A stretch of DNA of 64,000 bases from Paraflavitalea sp966211765 (GCA_966211765.1 CBIHOV010000016.1:100080-164079); one strand, 5' to 3'; shown: positions 36,415-46,907, numbered from the stretch's first letter. Numbers and translations are program-made. The notes: generated from the letters alone by a model not told the origin.

Positions 36415-36864
36415 ATGTCTATTTTTGAATACCCCCCCGTGGGGTTTCACTTCAGCGTGGCTTTTGAACTGTTTCCACAAACCCCCAATGATTTCCGTTT
36501 CCAGGAAGTCAGCGGTCTCAATGTGGAACTGGAAATGGAAAGCTTCAAAGAAGGCGGCAACAACCGGTTTACCTGGCAATTGCCCGTACGCTCCAAGTAT
36601 GAAGACATCACCCTCAAAAGGGGCATGATGCTCGGATCGGGTATCGTACTATGGTGCCGCAAAGCATTGGAGAATTTTGAGTTTGAACCCATCAACATCA
36701 TGATCTCCCTGCTCAATGAACAGCATATTCCCCTCATGAACTGGCATGTGATCAATGCTATTCCCAAAAAGTGGACCGTCAGCAATTTCAATGCAGGGGA
36801 AAATGCAGTAGTAGTAGAATCCATGGTATTATCCTACCAATATTTCCAGGTATTGCGCATCTAA
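36415..36864 (+). CDS. Inner tube protein 2 / tube initiator (gp19/Pvc5-like)
   Basis: 149 residues of the same family as the preceding gene, with FHFSVAFELFPQTPNDFRFQEVSGLNVE, KYEDITLKRGMM and the conserved ending FNAGENAVVVESMVLSYQYF. Its more diverged sequence and later place match Pvc5, which forms the baseplate-proximal ring joining hub and tube. It begins 11 bases after tube protein 1 and is followed after 10 bases by the DUF5908 gene. Confidence 0.94.
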   Translation: MSIFEYPPVGFHFSVAFELFPQTPNDFRFQEVSGLNVELEMESFKEGGNNRFTWQLPVRSKYEDITLKRGMMLGSGIVLWCRKALENFEFEPINIMISLLNEQHIPLMNWHVINAIPKKWTVSNFNAGENAVVVESMVLSYQYFQVLRI

Positions 36865-36874
36865 ATGAATAGCT

Positions 36875-37042
36875 ATGAGTATTGAAGTCAAAGAACTGCA
36901 TATTAAGGCCGTGGTAGCTCCGGAACCGGCGCCGCGCAATGATAAGCCCTCCGCTGCCATGCTGGAGAAAATGAAGAAAGACATCCTGAAAGAATGCATA
37001 CAGGAAATTAAAGCCATCATGAACGAACAAAAAGAAAGATAG
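36875..37042 (+). CDS. DUF5908 small eCIS protein
   Basis: A 55-residue gene starting ATG at 36875 and ending TAG at 37040-37042. The N-terminus MSIEVKELHIKAVV matches the DUF5908 signature (start, then ELHIK), followed by a Pro-rich linker and a basic helix (EKMKKDILKECIQEIKAIM). DUF5908 genes accompany phage-tail-like loci of Bacteroidota; the function is not established. A chaperone or adaptor for tube or LysM protein assembly is plausible. It begins 10 bases after the second tube gene and ends 2 bases before the LysM-type gene, so translation is probably coupled. Confidence 0.85.
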   Translation: MSIEVKELHIKAVVAPEPAPRNDKPSAAMLEKMKKDILKECIQEIKAIMNEQKER

Positions 37043-37044
37043 CC

Positions 37045-37773
37045 ATGCTGGAAATGGGTAAAATAGAGAAGTTGTGGATCGAATCCTTCCTCGACAATGA
37101 GGCTGGTTCACAACCACGCAACATCGACGGGAAAACCAAATTCTATGCATTGGTCAACCCGGAAAACTTTACCCGCAAGTATGCCATTGAATATGTAGAC
37201 CAGAATATTCCCAATACCACCCAACAGGCCAAATACTTCCGCACCAAGCCAGAGGAATTTAAGTTGGATCTGCTCATTGACGGCACCGGCGTGGTAAAGG
37301 ATGCGGGTATCATCAACATCGGTATTACCAATCCTTTCGAAGATTCAGACAACGATGTGACCGCCCGCATAGAATTGCTCAAGAAATTCTGCTACAATTA
37401 TGAAGGGGAGATCCACCGGCCTTGTTATATCAAGGTCTGCTGGGGCACCACCGATGGATTGTTCAAAGGCATCCTTACTTCCCTGGACATCGACTATAAG
37501 CTGTTCCGCCCTGATGGCAAGCCCATCCGGGCCATGGCCCACATCAGTATGATCAGCGCCGTGAACCCCGAAGAAGCCGTGCGACTGGAAGATAATCGCT
37601 CACCCGATATCACCCATCAACGCATCTTTAAGGCAGGCGATCATTATACACTCCTGGTCAACAAGATCTACAACGACCAGAATTATTATATCGACGTAGC
37701 TAAAGCCAACAAGATGCCCGGCTTCCGGAAAATAGCACAGGGCGCCAAAATCAATTTTCCACCCATTAAATAG
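37045..37773 (+). CDS. CIS tube/baseplate adaptor with C-terminal LysM (Pvc7-like)
   Basis: 242 residues; the ATG at 37054 is an alternative start. The N-terminal domain (about 5-185) is the CIS_tube type: KFYALVNPENFTRKYAIEY, LDLLIDGTGVV and GLFKGILTSLDIDYKLF. A LysM-like end (about 195-242) has FKAGDHYTLLVNKIYND and FRKIAQGAKINFPPI. In AFP/PVC, Pvc7 links the spike hub to the tube; the LysM fold acts as a protein-protein clamp rather than a wall binder. The gene lies 2 bases behind DUF5908 and 9 bases before the spike gene. Confidence 0.93.
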   Translation: MLEMGKIEKLWIESFLDNEAGSQPRNIDGKTKFYALVNPENFTRKYAIEYVDQNIPNTTQQAKYFRTKPEEFKLDLLIDGTGVVKDAGIINIGITNPFEDSDNDVTARIELLKKFCYNYEGEIHRPCYIKVCWGTTDGLFKGILTSLDIDYKLFRPDGKPIRAMAHISMISAVNPEEAVRLEDNRSPDITHQRIFKAGDHYTLLVNKIYNDQNYYIDVAKANKMPGFRKIAQGAKINFPPIK

Positions 37774-37782
37774 TCAACCAAA

Positions 37783-39483
37783 GTGGCTGTTGCCAGGACC
37801 ATACCAACAAATCAAACGCCCGATACAACCACTGTTACCGTAAAAGTGGACGGCGAAGAACTGTCCCGTGAAATAGGTATTGAAGAGATCACCATCAACA
37901 AAGAGATCAATAAAATACCCTGGGCAAAGATCAGGATCGCCGACGGCGACCAGTCCATAGAGGATTTTGCGGTCAGTAACCAGGATACTTTCCTGCCGGG
38001 CAAAGAAATTGAGATCCTGTTTGGTTACCGCTCCGATACCAAAACCCTGTACAAGGGTATTGTTACCAACCACAGCAACTATATAGCGCCCAAAAAGTCG
38101 GCTTTATTAATCGAATGCAGGGACAAAGCCGTGAAGCTCACCGTTGGCAGAAAAAGCAAACATTACAATGACCTCAGCGATAGCGATATCGTGGAAGAGA
38201 TCATTGGCCAATATGGCCTCGACAAAGACGTAAAGAGCACCTCCATCACCCACAAAGACCTGGTGCAGTACGACCTCACGGATTGGGACTTCATCGTCTC
38301 CCGTATGGATATGCTGGGCATGCTCTGTATCGTCAACGATGGAAAGATTACGCTCAAAAAACCTGAGTTGAGTGGTGCTTCCGTATTGGATCTATTGTTT
38401 GGCGCCACCATCATTGAGTATATAGCCGAAATAGATGCGCGTCACCAGCCCAAAGGATCGAAAGCATCCTCCTGGGATTACACCAACCAGGAAGTAAAGG
38501 AAGTGGAGGGAAATGAACCTTCCATCAGTGAAGAGACCGGCAATCTTTCGGCCAGCGACCTGGCAGATGTGATCGGGCTCGATAAATTCCTGCTCATCAA
38601 TTCAGGTAAACTTACCGAACAGGAATTGCAGGCCTGGGCCGATGCCAAATTACAAAGGCAAAGACTGGCCAAAGTACGCGGCCGGGTAAAATGCCAGGGG
38701 TTTCCCGATGTATTGCCCGGCAACTTTATAAAGCTCAACGGTGTGGGCGAACGCTTCAACGGACCTGTATTTGTAAGCGGTGTAAAACACCTTTACAAGG
38801 AAGGCGACTGGACTACAGAGATCAGCTTTGGCTTATCGGCTGAATGGTTTGCTGAAAGCATCAATCCCTACCATCCCCATGCAGCCGCGGGCATGATGCC
38901 TTCGCCACAGGGCTTGATGATCGGCATTGTTACCGACATTGAAGATCCCGATGGCGAGCACCGGGTAAAAGTAAGAGTGCCCGTCATCAACAGCAGCGAG
39001 CAGGGCATTTGGGCCAGGGTAGCCATGCCTGATGCCGGTGATGGACGGGGATTGTTCTTCAGGCCCGAGGTAGATGACGAAGTGATCGTTGGATGTATCC
39101 AAAATGATCCACGCCACATGATCATCCTGGGCATGCTCAACAGCAGCGCCAAACCTGCACCCATTACAGTAACCAGTACCAATGATGAAAAAGGATACGT
39201 GAGCAAGGAGAAAATGAAATTGATATTCAATGACAAAGAGAAGTCTATTAAGATAGAAACGCCGGCCGGCAAGAAAGTGACCATCAGCGAGCAGGACAGT
39301 CTCATCACCATTGAAGATGAGAACAGCAATAAGATCACGATGGACAGCAATGGTATTACAATAGAAGCGGCCAGTACCCTTACCCTCAAAGGTGGATCGG
39401 AAGTGAAGATCGAGGCGCCAAGTGTAAAAGTCAATGGAAGCGCCACCACCGAGATCAAAGGAGGAATGGTGAAGATCAATTAA
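37783..39483 (+). CDS. Spike/hub protein (VgrG- and gpV-like, Pvc8)
   Basis: 566 residues; the start codon is GTG. A gp27-like hub fold spans about 15-355 (VDGEELSREIGIEEITIN, FLPGKEIEILFGY, LLIECRDKAVKLTVG). It is followed by a gp5-type OB-fold (about 375-455; GLMIGIVTDIEDPDGEHRVKV, EVDDEVIVGCIQNDPRHMIILG). The end (about 475-566) is a Gly/Ile/Lys-rich beta-helix needle. The trimer forms the puncturing hub at the end of the inner tube and is capped by the PAAR protein encoded 10 bases downstream. No enzyme domain is fused to the needle. Confidence 0.95.
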   Translation: MAVARTIPTNQTPDTTTVTVKVDGEELSREIGIEEITINKEINKIPWAKIRIADGDQSIEDFAVSNQDTFLPGKEIEILFGYRSDTKTLYKGIVTNHSNYIAPKKSALLIECRDKAVKLTVGRKSKHYNDLSDSDIVEEIIGQYGLDKDVKSTSITHKDLVQYDLTDWDFIVSRMDMLGMLCIVNDGKITLKKPELSGASVLDLLFGATIIEYIAEIDARHQPKGSKASSWDYTNQEVKEVEGNEPSISEETGNLSASDLADVIGLDKFLLINSGKLTEQELQAWADAKLQRQRLAKVRGRVKCQGFPDVLPGNFIKLNGVGERFNGPVFVSGVKHLYKEGDWTTEISFGLSAEWFAESINPYHPHAAAGMMPSPQGLMIGIVTDIEDPDGEHRVKVRVPVINSSEQGIWARVAMPDAGDGRGLFFRPEVDDEVIVGCIQNDPRHMIILGMLNSSAKPAPITVTSTNDEKGYVSKEKMKLIFNDKEKSIKIETPAGKKVTISEQDSLITIEDENSNKITMDSNGITIEAASTLTLKGGSEVKIEAPSVKVNGSATTEIKGGMVKIN

Positions 39484-39493
39484 ATAAACGAAT

Positions 39494-39784
39494 ATGCCAG
39501 CAGCAGCAAGAGCAGGAGATATGCATACCTGTCCGATGGTAACGGGTACCGTACCTCATGTGGGCGGACCAGTGATGCCACCCGGTGCACCCACGGTATT
39601 GATTGGTGGTATGCCCGCAGCTACGGTGGGTGACATGTGCACCTGCACCGGCCCTCCGGATACCATTATCAAAGGTTCCGGCACCGTAATGATCGGAGGC
39701 AAACCTGCCGCCAGGATGGGCGACAGCACCGCCCATGGCGGATCGATCATATTAGGCGACGCCACCGTGATCATTGGCGGGTAA
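39494..39784 (+). CDS. PAAR-domain spike tip protein (Pvc10-like)
   Basis: 96 residues that are entirely PAAR: repeated GG-x-PAA motifs (IGGMPAATVGD, IGGKPAARMGD) and conserved His/Cys residues (AGDMHTC, GDMCTC, DSTAHGG) fitting zinc coordination at the cone apex. It sharpens the spike trimer and is not fused to any effector. It sits 10 bases after the spike gene and 43 bases before the gp25 gene, the usual order of eCIS baseplate genes. Confidence 0.95.
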   Translation: MPAAARAGDMHTCPMVTGTVPHVGGPVMPPGAPTVLIGGMPAATVGDMCTCTGPPDTIIKGSGTVMIGGKPAARMGDSTAHGGSIILGDATVIIGG

Positions 39785-39827
39785 AGCAGCTGTTATTCTA
39801 GATTCTGTATTCTAAATTCTACATGCT

Positions 39828-40220
39828 ATGTCTTTCTTAGGTACCGGTTGGAGTTTTCCACCAGCATTTGATCCCCAACTCGGCATCGTACAGATGACGA
39901 GCGATGAAGCAGATATTCAAAGCAGCCTCGAAATATTGCTCAGCACCAGGCTGGGGGAGCGCGTGATGCAACCCACCTATGGCTGTAACCTCGATGAATT
40001 GTTGTTTGAACCCCTGACCACCACCTTAAAGACTTATATCGCCGACCTTATCCGTACAGCTATTCTCTACCATGAGGCACGCATCACCGTCAATAAGATC
40101 GACATGACCGAAAGCAATGACCTCGAAGGGCTGGTACTCATCAAACTCGAATACACCGTAAAAGCAACCAATAGCCGGTACAACTATGTGTTTCCGTATT
40201 ATAAAAATGAAAAAAGCTAA
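39828..40220 (+). CDS. Baseplate wedge protein (gpW/gp25, Pvc9-like)
   Basis: 130 residues, GPW_gp25 fold. The family signature LLSTRLGERVMQPTYGCNLDELLFEPL (shown in parts: GERVMQPTYG, then LDELLFEP) is at about 37-63, with a C-terminal beta strand VLIKLEYTVK. In the baseplate it joins the wedge to the first sheath ring and carries the EPR motif region that nucleates sheath assembly. It is 11 bases upstream of the first large wedge gene. Confidence 0.94.
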   Translation: MSFLGTGWSFPPAFDPQLGIVQMTSDEADIQSSLEILLSTRLGERVMQPTYGCNLDELLFEPLTTTLKTYIADLIRTAILYHEARITVNKIDMTESNDLEGLVLIKLEYTVKATNSRYNYVFPYYKNEKS

Positions 40221-40231
40221 TCTACCTACTC

Positions 40232-43200
40232 ATGCCTGATTGTATTTCTAAAAATCCCTTGCAGCGTTCCGGCACCAGCCAATATAAGCGGGTGCTACAG
40301 GCTTTACTGCCAGGTTATGCACAGGTAGACGAAAGGGATTATGCAGACCTCATCCTGTTTGCTAAAAACTACGCAAGCTACCTGAATTATTACGACCCTT
40401 CCAATAAGACAAATGGCGATTGGCTGCCCCTGATGAAAATGGACATCAGCGTTTCCCTGGCCACCATTGCCCGTCAAAACGCAGCCTCCTGGTTTACCTA
40501 TATACAGGAACTGTATAAACAGATACAGGATACCAGTAACCCGGCCCTGTTAAAACAGTATTACACGTCCATCTATCATTTAATAACTACCCTTATTTAT
40601 CAGCTGGACGAACAGCTGCAAACCTTACCCAAAGATTTTGCCTATACCGAATACCTCAACATCACCATTGCCTCGCGCCTGGCGGATCAATGGTCCAAAC
40701 TCAAAACATACTACACCGAATCAGCAAAGCCAGCCAATGCCATGATCGATGAGGCGGCCCCACTATCCCCGCCTGAAACACCCATCCAGGTACAAAGGGC
40801 AGGCAGCCTCCTGGTCAATAACCTTTCCGATACATGGACTACTGTTCCTTTCATTCCACCCATCAATGGCGCCACGCCGGAGGAAAAGATCAAGAATACT
40901 GTTAACCACAGCATCTTCAAAGGACTGGTAGAAAGCCTGCTCAAAGCATACAGCGCCGTGATCGATAATGCAGGTAAATACCTGCAGGAAACCATGGAGA
41001 GTTTCCCTTCCCATACACCGCACTATGCCCTTTACCTCACCTTCCTGAAGTTATTTCGTGTAGCACAGGACCATATTAATAAATTTACTGACCGCCACCT
41101 CTCGTTTTATTATAAGGATATCCTGCGGCTCCGGTTGCAGGAAGCACAACCCGACCTGGTACACCTGCTCTTTGAACTGCAAAAGAATATACCGCAGCAC
41201 TTGTTGAAGAAAGACACCGTTTTCAAAGCCGGCAAGAACAAGGCAGGGCAGGAGCTCTTCTATGCACTTACCGATGACATGGTGGTCAACAAAGGAAAAG
41301 TAAAAAGCATTAAGTCCATCCTTGCTCAGCAGGAGGCTGGTTATACCACCTTATTTGCTGCGCCTGTCACCAACTCAAATGATGGTAAGGGAGCTCCTCT
41401 TACAACGCCCGACAAAAGCTGGGAACCCTATGGCAATCCCAAAACACATGACACCGCTACCATAGGTTTTGCCGTAGCCCATCCGCTCCTGTATATGCAG
41501 GAAGGATCCAGAACAGCCACCCTTTCTTTCACCTTCAACAACAACTCCCTCGACGGCCTGGGCCTGGCCAGCGAACTCACCGTAAAAATAACCGGTAAAA
41601 AAGGATGGCATGAGGCCCATGTGAGCCTGGCAGGTGTATTTGGCAACACCCTCTCCGTTATATTCAGCCTGGGCTCCAATGAGCCCGCCTGGATACCTTA
41701 CAAGGAAGAAGTACATAAAGCTGGCTTTCTAACGGGCTTGCCCGTTGCCCAGCTCCTGGTGAAGAACAACAAAGGCGAGGCCAACAAGATCGAAAAACTA
41801 TCCTCTGTATTTGTTACCCAGGTGGGGGTGTCTGTAAGTGTGAATGGCATCAAGGATCTTGCCCTCCAAAATGAAATTGGTCCCCTGGATGCGGCCAAAC
41901 CTTTCCAGCTATTTGGTCCGCAGCCACATATGGATTCCGCTTTCATCATTGGATCAAAAGAGATATTTCTGAAGAATCATTATGCGCCTGTAACCACTAC
42001 AGTAAATATTGAATGGGATAAAGCCGATAAATTTGCAAGTTCATATTATTCCTATTTTATTAATAAACAGGTTGCCACCGGTTACCTGAAAGATGGAGTT
42101 TGGCAGGAAACGGGGTCTTCACAGACAATATTGCCTCACATACATCCAGGCTATAATGGTCTGACACTACATACAACATCAACGCAGACTATAACGCTGG
42201 CTCTTCCTCAATTTCAAAATGAATTTGACTTTACGCCCAATCAGCAATATGGTATCAATTCCAGGAATGGCTTCATGAAAATTATTTTCCGTGGCCCTAC
42301 TGATTTTGGCCATGGTGATTACATCAAACGTTTCACCACAGAAGCCCTTAAAGGCGCTTCTGCCAGTTTGCCGGATGAACCTGTTACGCCTACTGTAAAA
42401 TCGCTTACCCTCAGTTATAGTGCTACGGCCAATGTTGATCTTTCCCTTTCTACCACAGAAAGCTTTACAGAACAGCAGGGGTTCTTTTACCATATCACGC
42501 CCTTTGGCCACGCAGTACAGCACCGTTCCTTCCTGGGACCTACCGCTGCCATTGCATTGCTGCAGCCCTGTAATAATGAAGGGGAGTTATATATCGGCAT
42601 AGAAAATTTCAAAGCCAGCCAGTCGCTCAGCCTTTTGTTCAAAGTATCCGATGGCAGTGCCGATCCGGCCTTCGACCGCCAGCCCCTCCAATGGACTTTC
42701 CTGGGAGCCAATAACCAATGGTTGCCTTTCGATCAATATGCGGTGACCGATCAAACCAACGACCTTACCAAAACCGGCATCATCCGTTTTGCATTTCCTG
42801 CCACTGCTACCAGTTCCAACACCAGCATGGGTGAACAGCTTTTCTGGATCAGGGCCGCAGCAGCTATCCATACCCCGGCCACCTGCAACCTGGTGGACAT
42901 CCATGCACAGGCTGCTACTGCTGTCCTTTTTGATTACCATAAAGCGGGCATCGTGTATACAGATATCCTGGCAGCGGGCACCATTGCCAAATTGATCATC
43001 AGCGATTCCTCCATCAAAACCATTCAACAGCCCTACAGCTCTTTTGCCGGAAGGATCAAAGAACCAGCCAATAAGTTTTATAACCGCGTAAGTGAACGCC
43101 TGCGGCACAAGAACAGGGCAATCACTATGTGGGATTATGAGCGCCTGGTATTGCAACAGTTTCCGGATATATATAAAGTAAAATGTATCAACCACACCAA

Positions 43201-43762
43201 AATAAACAGTGTCGGCATAGGTGATAATGAGCTGTGCCCCGGCCATGTGCTGGTAGTGCCCATTCCTGACCTCACCGGCAAAAATGCCATCAATCCATTA
43301 AAACCACAAACCAGCATAGGCACCCTCGAAGAGATCAAAAAATACCTGCGGCTCCATATATCGCCTTTCGTAAAACTTCAGGTAAAGAACGCCCGCTTTG
43401 AAGAGATACAACTCGACTTTAAAGTAAAGTTCTATACCGACGATGGCGCTTATTACAGTAACCTGCTCATCAATGAAATTGAACAATACCTTTCGCCCTG
43501 GGCATTTGGCGGCACCCAGGAAATAGAATTTGGGGGCAGGATCAGCAAAAGCAAACTGCTGAATTTTATAGAGGAACGCAGTTATGTGGATTACCTCACC
43601 TGTTTCAAAATGCACCACATTGTAAATGGTATTACATCCGGCGATGTAGAAGAAGCAGTAGCCACTTCCTCCCGGTCTGTATTCGTGTCGTATGCAGGCA
43701 ATGAAACGCTGGGTATACCCAAACATATCATTGATTATTTAAACCCGGATTGTAATTGCTAA
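40232..43762 (+). CDS. Large baseplate wedge protein 1 (gp6/J-like, Pvc11-like)
   Basis: 1176 residues. The N-terminal part (about 1-330) is helical (KRVLQALLPGYAQVDERDYADL). The long middle is beta-rich and variable. The C-terminal ~200 residues carry the gpJ/gp6-like block: WDYERLVLQQFPDIYKVKCI, GHVLVVPIPDL, LHISPFVKLQVKNARFEEIQ and ISKSKLLNFIEERSYVDYL. Such proteins form the baseplate iris that triggers contraction. Its TAA shares one base with the ATG of the next wedge gene (TAATG), so the two are translated together. Confidence 0.9.
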   Translation: MPDCISKNPLQRSGTSQYKRVLQALLPGYAQVDERDYADLILFAKNYASYLNYYDPSNKTNGDWLPLMKMDISVSLATIARQNAASWFTYIQELYKQIQDTSNPALLKQYYTSIYHLITTLIYQLDEQLQTLPKDFAYTEYLNITIASRLADQWSKLKTYYTESAKPANAMIDEAAPLSPPETPIQVQRAGSLLVNNLSDTWTTVPFIPPINGATPEEKIKNTVNHSIFKGLVESLLKAYSAVIDNAGKYLQETMESFPSHTPHYALYLTFLKLFRVAQDHINKFTDRHLSFYYKDILRLRLQEAQPDLVHLLFELQKNIPQHLLKKDTVFKAGKNKAGQELFYALTDDMVVNKGKVKSIKSILAQQEAGYTTLFAAPVTNSNDGKGAPLTTPDKSWEPYGNPKTHDTATIGFAVAHPLLYMQEGSRTATLSFTFNNNSLDGLGLASELTVKITGKKGWHEAHVSLAGVFGNTLSVIFSLGSNEPAWIPYKEEVHKAGFLTGLPVAQLLVKNNKGEANKIEKLSSVFVTQVGVSVSVNGIKDLALQNEIGPLDAAKPFQLFGPQPHMDSAFIIGSKEIFLKNHYAPVTTTVNIEWDKADKFASSYYSYFINKQVATGYLKDGVWQETGSSQTILPHIHPGYNGLTLHTTSTQTITLALPQFQNEFDFTPNQQYGINSRNGFMKIIFRGPTDFGHGDYIKRFTTEALKGASASLPDEPVTPTVKSLTLSYSATANVDLSLSTTESFTEQQGFFYHITPFGHAVQHRSFLGPTAAIALLQPCNNEGELYIGIENFKASQSLSLLFKVSDGSADPAFDRQPLQWTFLGANNQWLPFDQYAVTDQTNDLTKTGIIRFAFPATATSSNTSMGEQLFWIRAAAAIHTPATCNLVDIHAQAATAVLFDYHKAGIVYTDILAAGTIAKLIISDSSIKTIQQPYSSFAGRIKEPANKFYNRVSERLRHKNRAITMWDYERLVLQQFPDIYKVKCINHTKINSVGIGDNELCPGHVLVVPIPDLTGKNAINPLKPQTSIGTLEEIKKYLRLHISPFVKLQVKNARFEEIQLDFKVKFYTDDGAYYSNLLINEIEQYLSPWAFGGTQEIEFGGRISKSKLLNFIEERSYVDYLTCFKMHHIVNGITSGDVEEAVATSSRSVFVSYAGNETLGIPKHIIDYLNPDCNC

Positions 43763-46700
43763 TGGAAACAGCCATATTCATACCCAAAAATCGTAAGCTG
43801 GAAGATGCAGAGAACTACCAGTTGCTGCGCAGCAAAGGCATGGAGTTCATTGAAAAATTGTCCAGCACCCTGTGGACAGATTACAATACCCATGATCCCG
43901 GCGTCACCATTCTCGAGGCCCTCTGTTATGCCATTACCGAACTGGGTTACCGCACGGGTTTTGATACCAAAGACTTGCTGGCTACTGAAGATGGAAGCGT
44001 CACAAAAAACCAGGCATTCTTTACGGCACGCAACGTACTGACCACCGAACCCGTCACTGTAGAAGATTACCGGAAACTACTGGCTGATATTATTGGTATC
44101 CACAACGCCTGGCTGTTTCCCAAAGCCAATGTGGACGACCTCAACCTCGCTGGCGGCGATCTGGTACCCTCAGCAGAAGTGCCTGTGTATCCCCTCTGCG
44201 CCAAAGACAGTCTCGTATACGATCCTACCGACCACGCAGCCATCGATATCCGTGGCCTCTATGATGTGATGCTCGACCTGGAAGCCACCGATGAATTTGG
44301 CGACCTCAATTCCGGCAATATCATCTATACCTTCAGCGAACCTCAGTTGCAACAGGTACAGGTAGAGATCGTGCTGCCACGCTGGAATGAGATCGACCTC
44401 GATTTCATGAAGGATATTGCCGATGCTACCATCACCATCCAAAGCATCGCTGTTACCAAAAAGCCACACTATTGGGAAATAAAAGTCACCTACAGCGATG
44501 CCCGCACCTTTACCTATTATGTGGTGATTGCCCTCCGGCAAAAGGTAAAAGACCTGGATACCCTGATCGAAAAGAGATTAAAGGAAATTGCCCTCGATGA
44601 TCCTTCCAATACACCCGACCCTACCTTCCCTCTACACAATGCTTTTTTCCAGCTCTACAACAGGAAGCAGCAGGAAACCATCAAGCTCATCAACCAGGCC
44701 AAAGCCGCACTGCATGCCCACCGCAACCTCTGCGAAGACCTCAGGCATATAGATACCGTGATACCCGTGCCGATTGGTTTTTGTGCCGATATTGAAGTGC
44801 GGCCAGAAACCGACATCGAACAGGTAATGGCCGAGGTGTATTTTCAGATCGAAGAATACCTCAATCCCGATATTAAATTCTACTCCCTGCAGGAAATGGT
44901 CAATAAGAACATCCCGGCAGAAGACATCTTTGAAGGACCGAAACTGGAGCACGGGTTTATCGACACCATCGAGCTAATGAATACCCAGCTACGCAGCGAG
45001 ATCAGGGTATCCGACATTATTAACCTCATCATGGATGTAGAAGGAGTCGTGTCTGTAAAGAACGTATTGATCAGTGAATACGATACATGGGGACAACCCA
45101 TTTTACCCAGCCAGAAATGGTGCTTGCACCTGCTCCCTTATCACAAGCCCATCCTGCAGGTCAACTTCAGCAAAATATTGTTCTTTAAGGACCACCTGCC
45201 CTTTAAGGCCAATGCTAAGGAAACCGCCGATATCCTCTCCGTATTAAGAGGGATTAATGAACGCGCCAAGTTAAAAGGTCATGCCAACGACTGGTCCGCA
45301 CCTGAAGGCATGCCATACCAGCTGGATGATTATTACAGTGTGCAATACGAATTACCGCAAACCTATGGCATCAGCAAAGCCGGGCTGCCTTCCACCGTAC
45401 CGGCCGAAAGAAAAGCGCAGGCATTGCAGCTTAAGGCCTACCTGATGTTCTACGACCAGCTATTGGCCGATTTCTTTTCCCAGCTGCACCATGCCAAAGA
45501 CCTCTTTAGCCTGGACGATACCATTCAGCAAACCTATTTTGCACAATACATTACCGACGTAAAAGACATATCACTACTCTATAAAAAAGTAAATGACCTG
45601 CGCACCGGGCTTGATGTATCCCTGCAGGACGCCCTCAAAGCGCCCAAGGCGCCGGGCGCTTTACCAGCCCAGGATGCTGCCAACAACAACCAGCACTATC
45701 AGCTCATAGAATCACTCGAAACGTTCTACGATCGCCGCAACCGTTTCCTGGATCACCTCCTGGCCAGGTTTGCCGAGTCATTTAATGAGTACGTGCTCAT
45801 GTTGTACACCATTACCAATGGAGAAAAGATCAAAAAAGAAAATGACAAACTCATCAAAGACAAGATTGCCTTCCTCAAAGACTATCCCGTAGTCAGTGGC
45901 GAAAGAGGCAAGGCCTTTGATTACCTGTCACCTTCCTGGAATACCAACAATGTGAGCGGCCTGGAAAAACGCGTAGCACGCCTTACCGGCATTGCCGATT
46001 ACAATCGCCGCAACCTGTTCTGCTACATTGATATCAAGATCATCAACGAGGGTACCTTACCCAATCCAAAATATGTTTTTCAGGTTGTTGACCTGGCGGC
46101 CAATATTTATTTCGTATCCCTCCAGCAGTACGACAAGTATGAAACCATCGACATCCTTGTCAATAAGGTTTACAACAGCCTGGCGCACAAGGACCATTAC
46201 TATTTGGACAAAGTAACACCGGCCAAGATCTATGTACGCCTAAAAGACGGGTACGGTAAATCCATCGCTGTCTCCAATTCTTATTTCACCAAGGAAAGCA
46301 CTGCCAATGCATTCATTGATGACGTGATCGCCAAATTTGCCCCCACCTGCGAGGCAGAAGGCATGTACCTGGTAGAACACCTCTTGCTGCGGCCTCATTT
46401 TCCCGTAACGGCTGTACTGCCGCAAACCAAAGAGGAGAAATACAAACTCATGCAGGTATGCCTGGGCGAAGACTGCGACTTCTGCGGTGAGGAAGATCCG
46501 TATTCCTTCCGTGCTTCCGTGATCCTGCCTTACTGGCCCGAACGGTTCAGGGACCTGGACTTCCGGCGCTTCTTTGAAAGGACCATGCGTACCGAAGCGC
46601 CCGCACACATTTCATTGAAGATCTGTTGGGTGAACTATACGACCATGCAAACATTCCAGGCCCTGCTCAAAACATGGCTGGAAGCCTTGCGCGATTATGA

Positions 46701-46878
46701 ATTGGATTTGATACAGGATGATACACTAAAACAGGATCTGTTACGGGAAGCCAGTAATAAAATGGTGGAGTTCCTGGCCAATGTGCACAGTGAATATCCC
46801 GAAGCACGCCTGCACGATTGCGAAACAGGTGTCACCAATCCGGTTACCCTGGGCAGCACCGTATTGGGAAGTTTTTAA
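43762..46878 (+). CDS. Large baseplate wedge protein 2 (J-like, Pvc12-like)
   Basis: 1038 residues from the ATG at 43762, which overlaps the preceding stop by one base. The N-terminus has the baseplate-J hallmark TDYNTHDPGVTILEALCYAITELGYRT (in parts: THDPGVTILEAL, AITELGYRT; about 37-63). It is followed by long repeats of strand-helix modules and, late in the protein, a short Cys cluster CLGEDCDFCGEED that may hold metal. With the upstream wedge protein it would form the heteromeric baseplate arms. The assignment to Pvc12 rests on the order, size and the HDPGVT motif. Confidence 0.9.
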   Translation: METAIFIPKNRKLEDAENYQLLRSKGMEFIEKLSSTLWTDYNTHDPGVTILEALCYAITELGYRTGFDTKDLLATEDGSVTKNQAFFTARNVLTTEPVTVEDYRKLLADIIGIHNAWLFPKANVDDLNLAGGDLVPSAEVPVYPLCAKDSLVYDPTDHAAIDIRGLYDVMLDLEATDEFGDLNSGNIIYTFSEPQLQQVQVEIVLPRWNEIDLDFMKDIADATITIQSIAVTKKPHYWEIKVTYSDARTFTYYVVIALRQKVKDLDTLIEKRLKEIALDDPSNTPDPTFPLHNAFFQLYNRKQQETIKLINQAKAALHAHRNLCEDLRHIDTVIPVPIGFCADIEVRPETDIEQVMAEVYFQIEEYLNPDIKFYSLQEMVNKNIPAEDIFEGPKLEHGFIDTIELMNTQLRSEIRVSDIINLIMDVEGVVSVKNVLISEYDTWGQPILPSQKWCLHLLPYHKPILQVNFSKILFFKDHLPFKANAKETADILSVLRGINERAKLKGHANDWSAPEGMPYQLDDYYSVQYELPQTYGISKAGLPSTVPAERKAQALQLKAYLMFYDQLLADFFSQLHHAKDLFSLDDTIQQTYFAQYITDVKDISLLYKKVNDLRTGLDVSLQDALKAPKAPGALPAQDAANNNQHYQLIESLETFYDRRNRFLDHLLARFAESFNEYVLMLYTITNGEKIKKENDKLIKDKIAFLKDYPVVSGERGKAFDYLSPSWNTNNVSGLEKRVARLTGIADYNRRNLFCYIDIKIINEGTLPNPKYVFQVVDLAANIYFVSLQQYDKYETIDILVNKVYNSLAHKDHYYLDKVTPAKIYVRLKDGYGKSIAVSNSYFTKESTANAFIDDVIAKFAPTCEAEGMYLVEHLLLRPHFPVTAVLPQTKEEKYKLMQVCLGEDCDFCGEEDPYSFRASVILPYWPERFRDLDFRRFFERTMRTEAPAHISLKICWVNYTTMQTFQALLKTWLEALRDYELDLIQDDTLKQDLLREASNKMVEFLANVHSEYPEARLHDCETGVTNPVTLGSTVLGSF

Positions 46879-46907
46879 ATATTGAAAATTACTTTAAATA
46901 GCAAGAT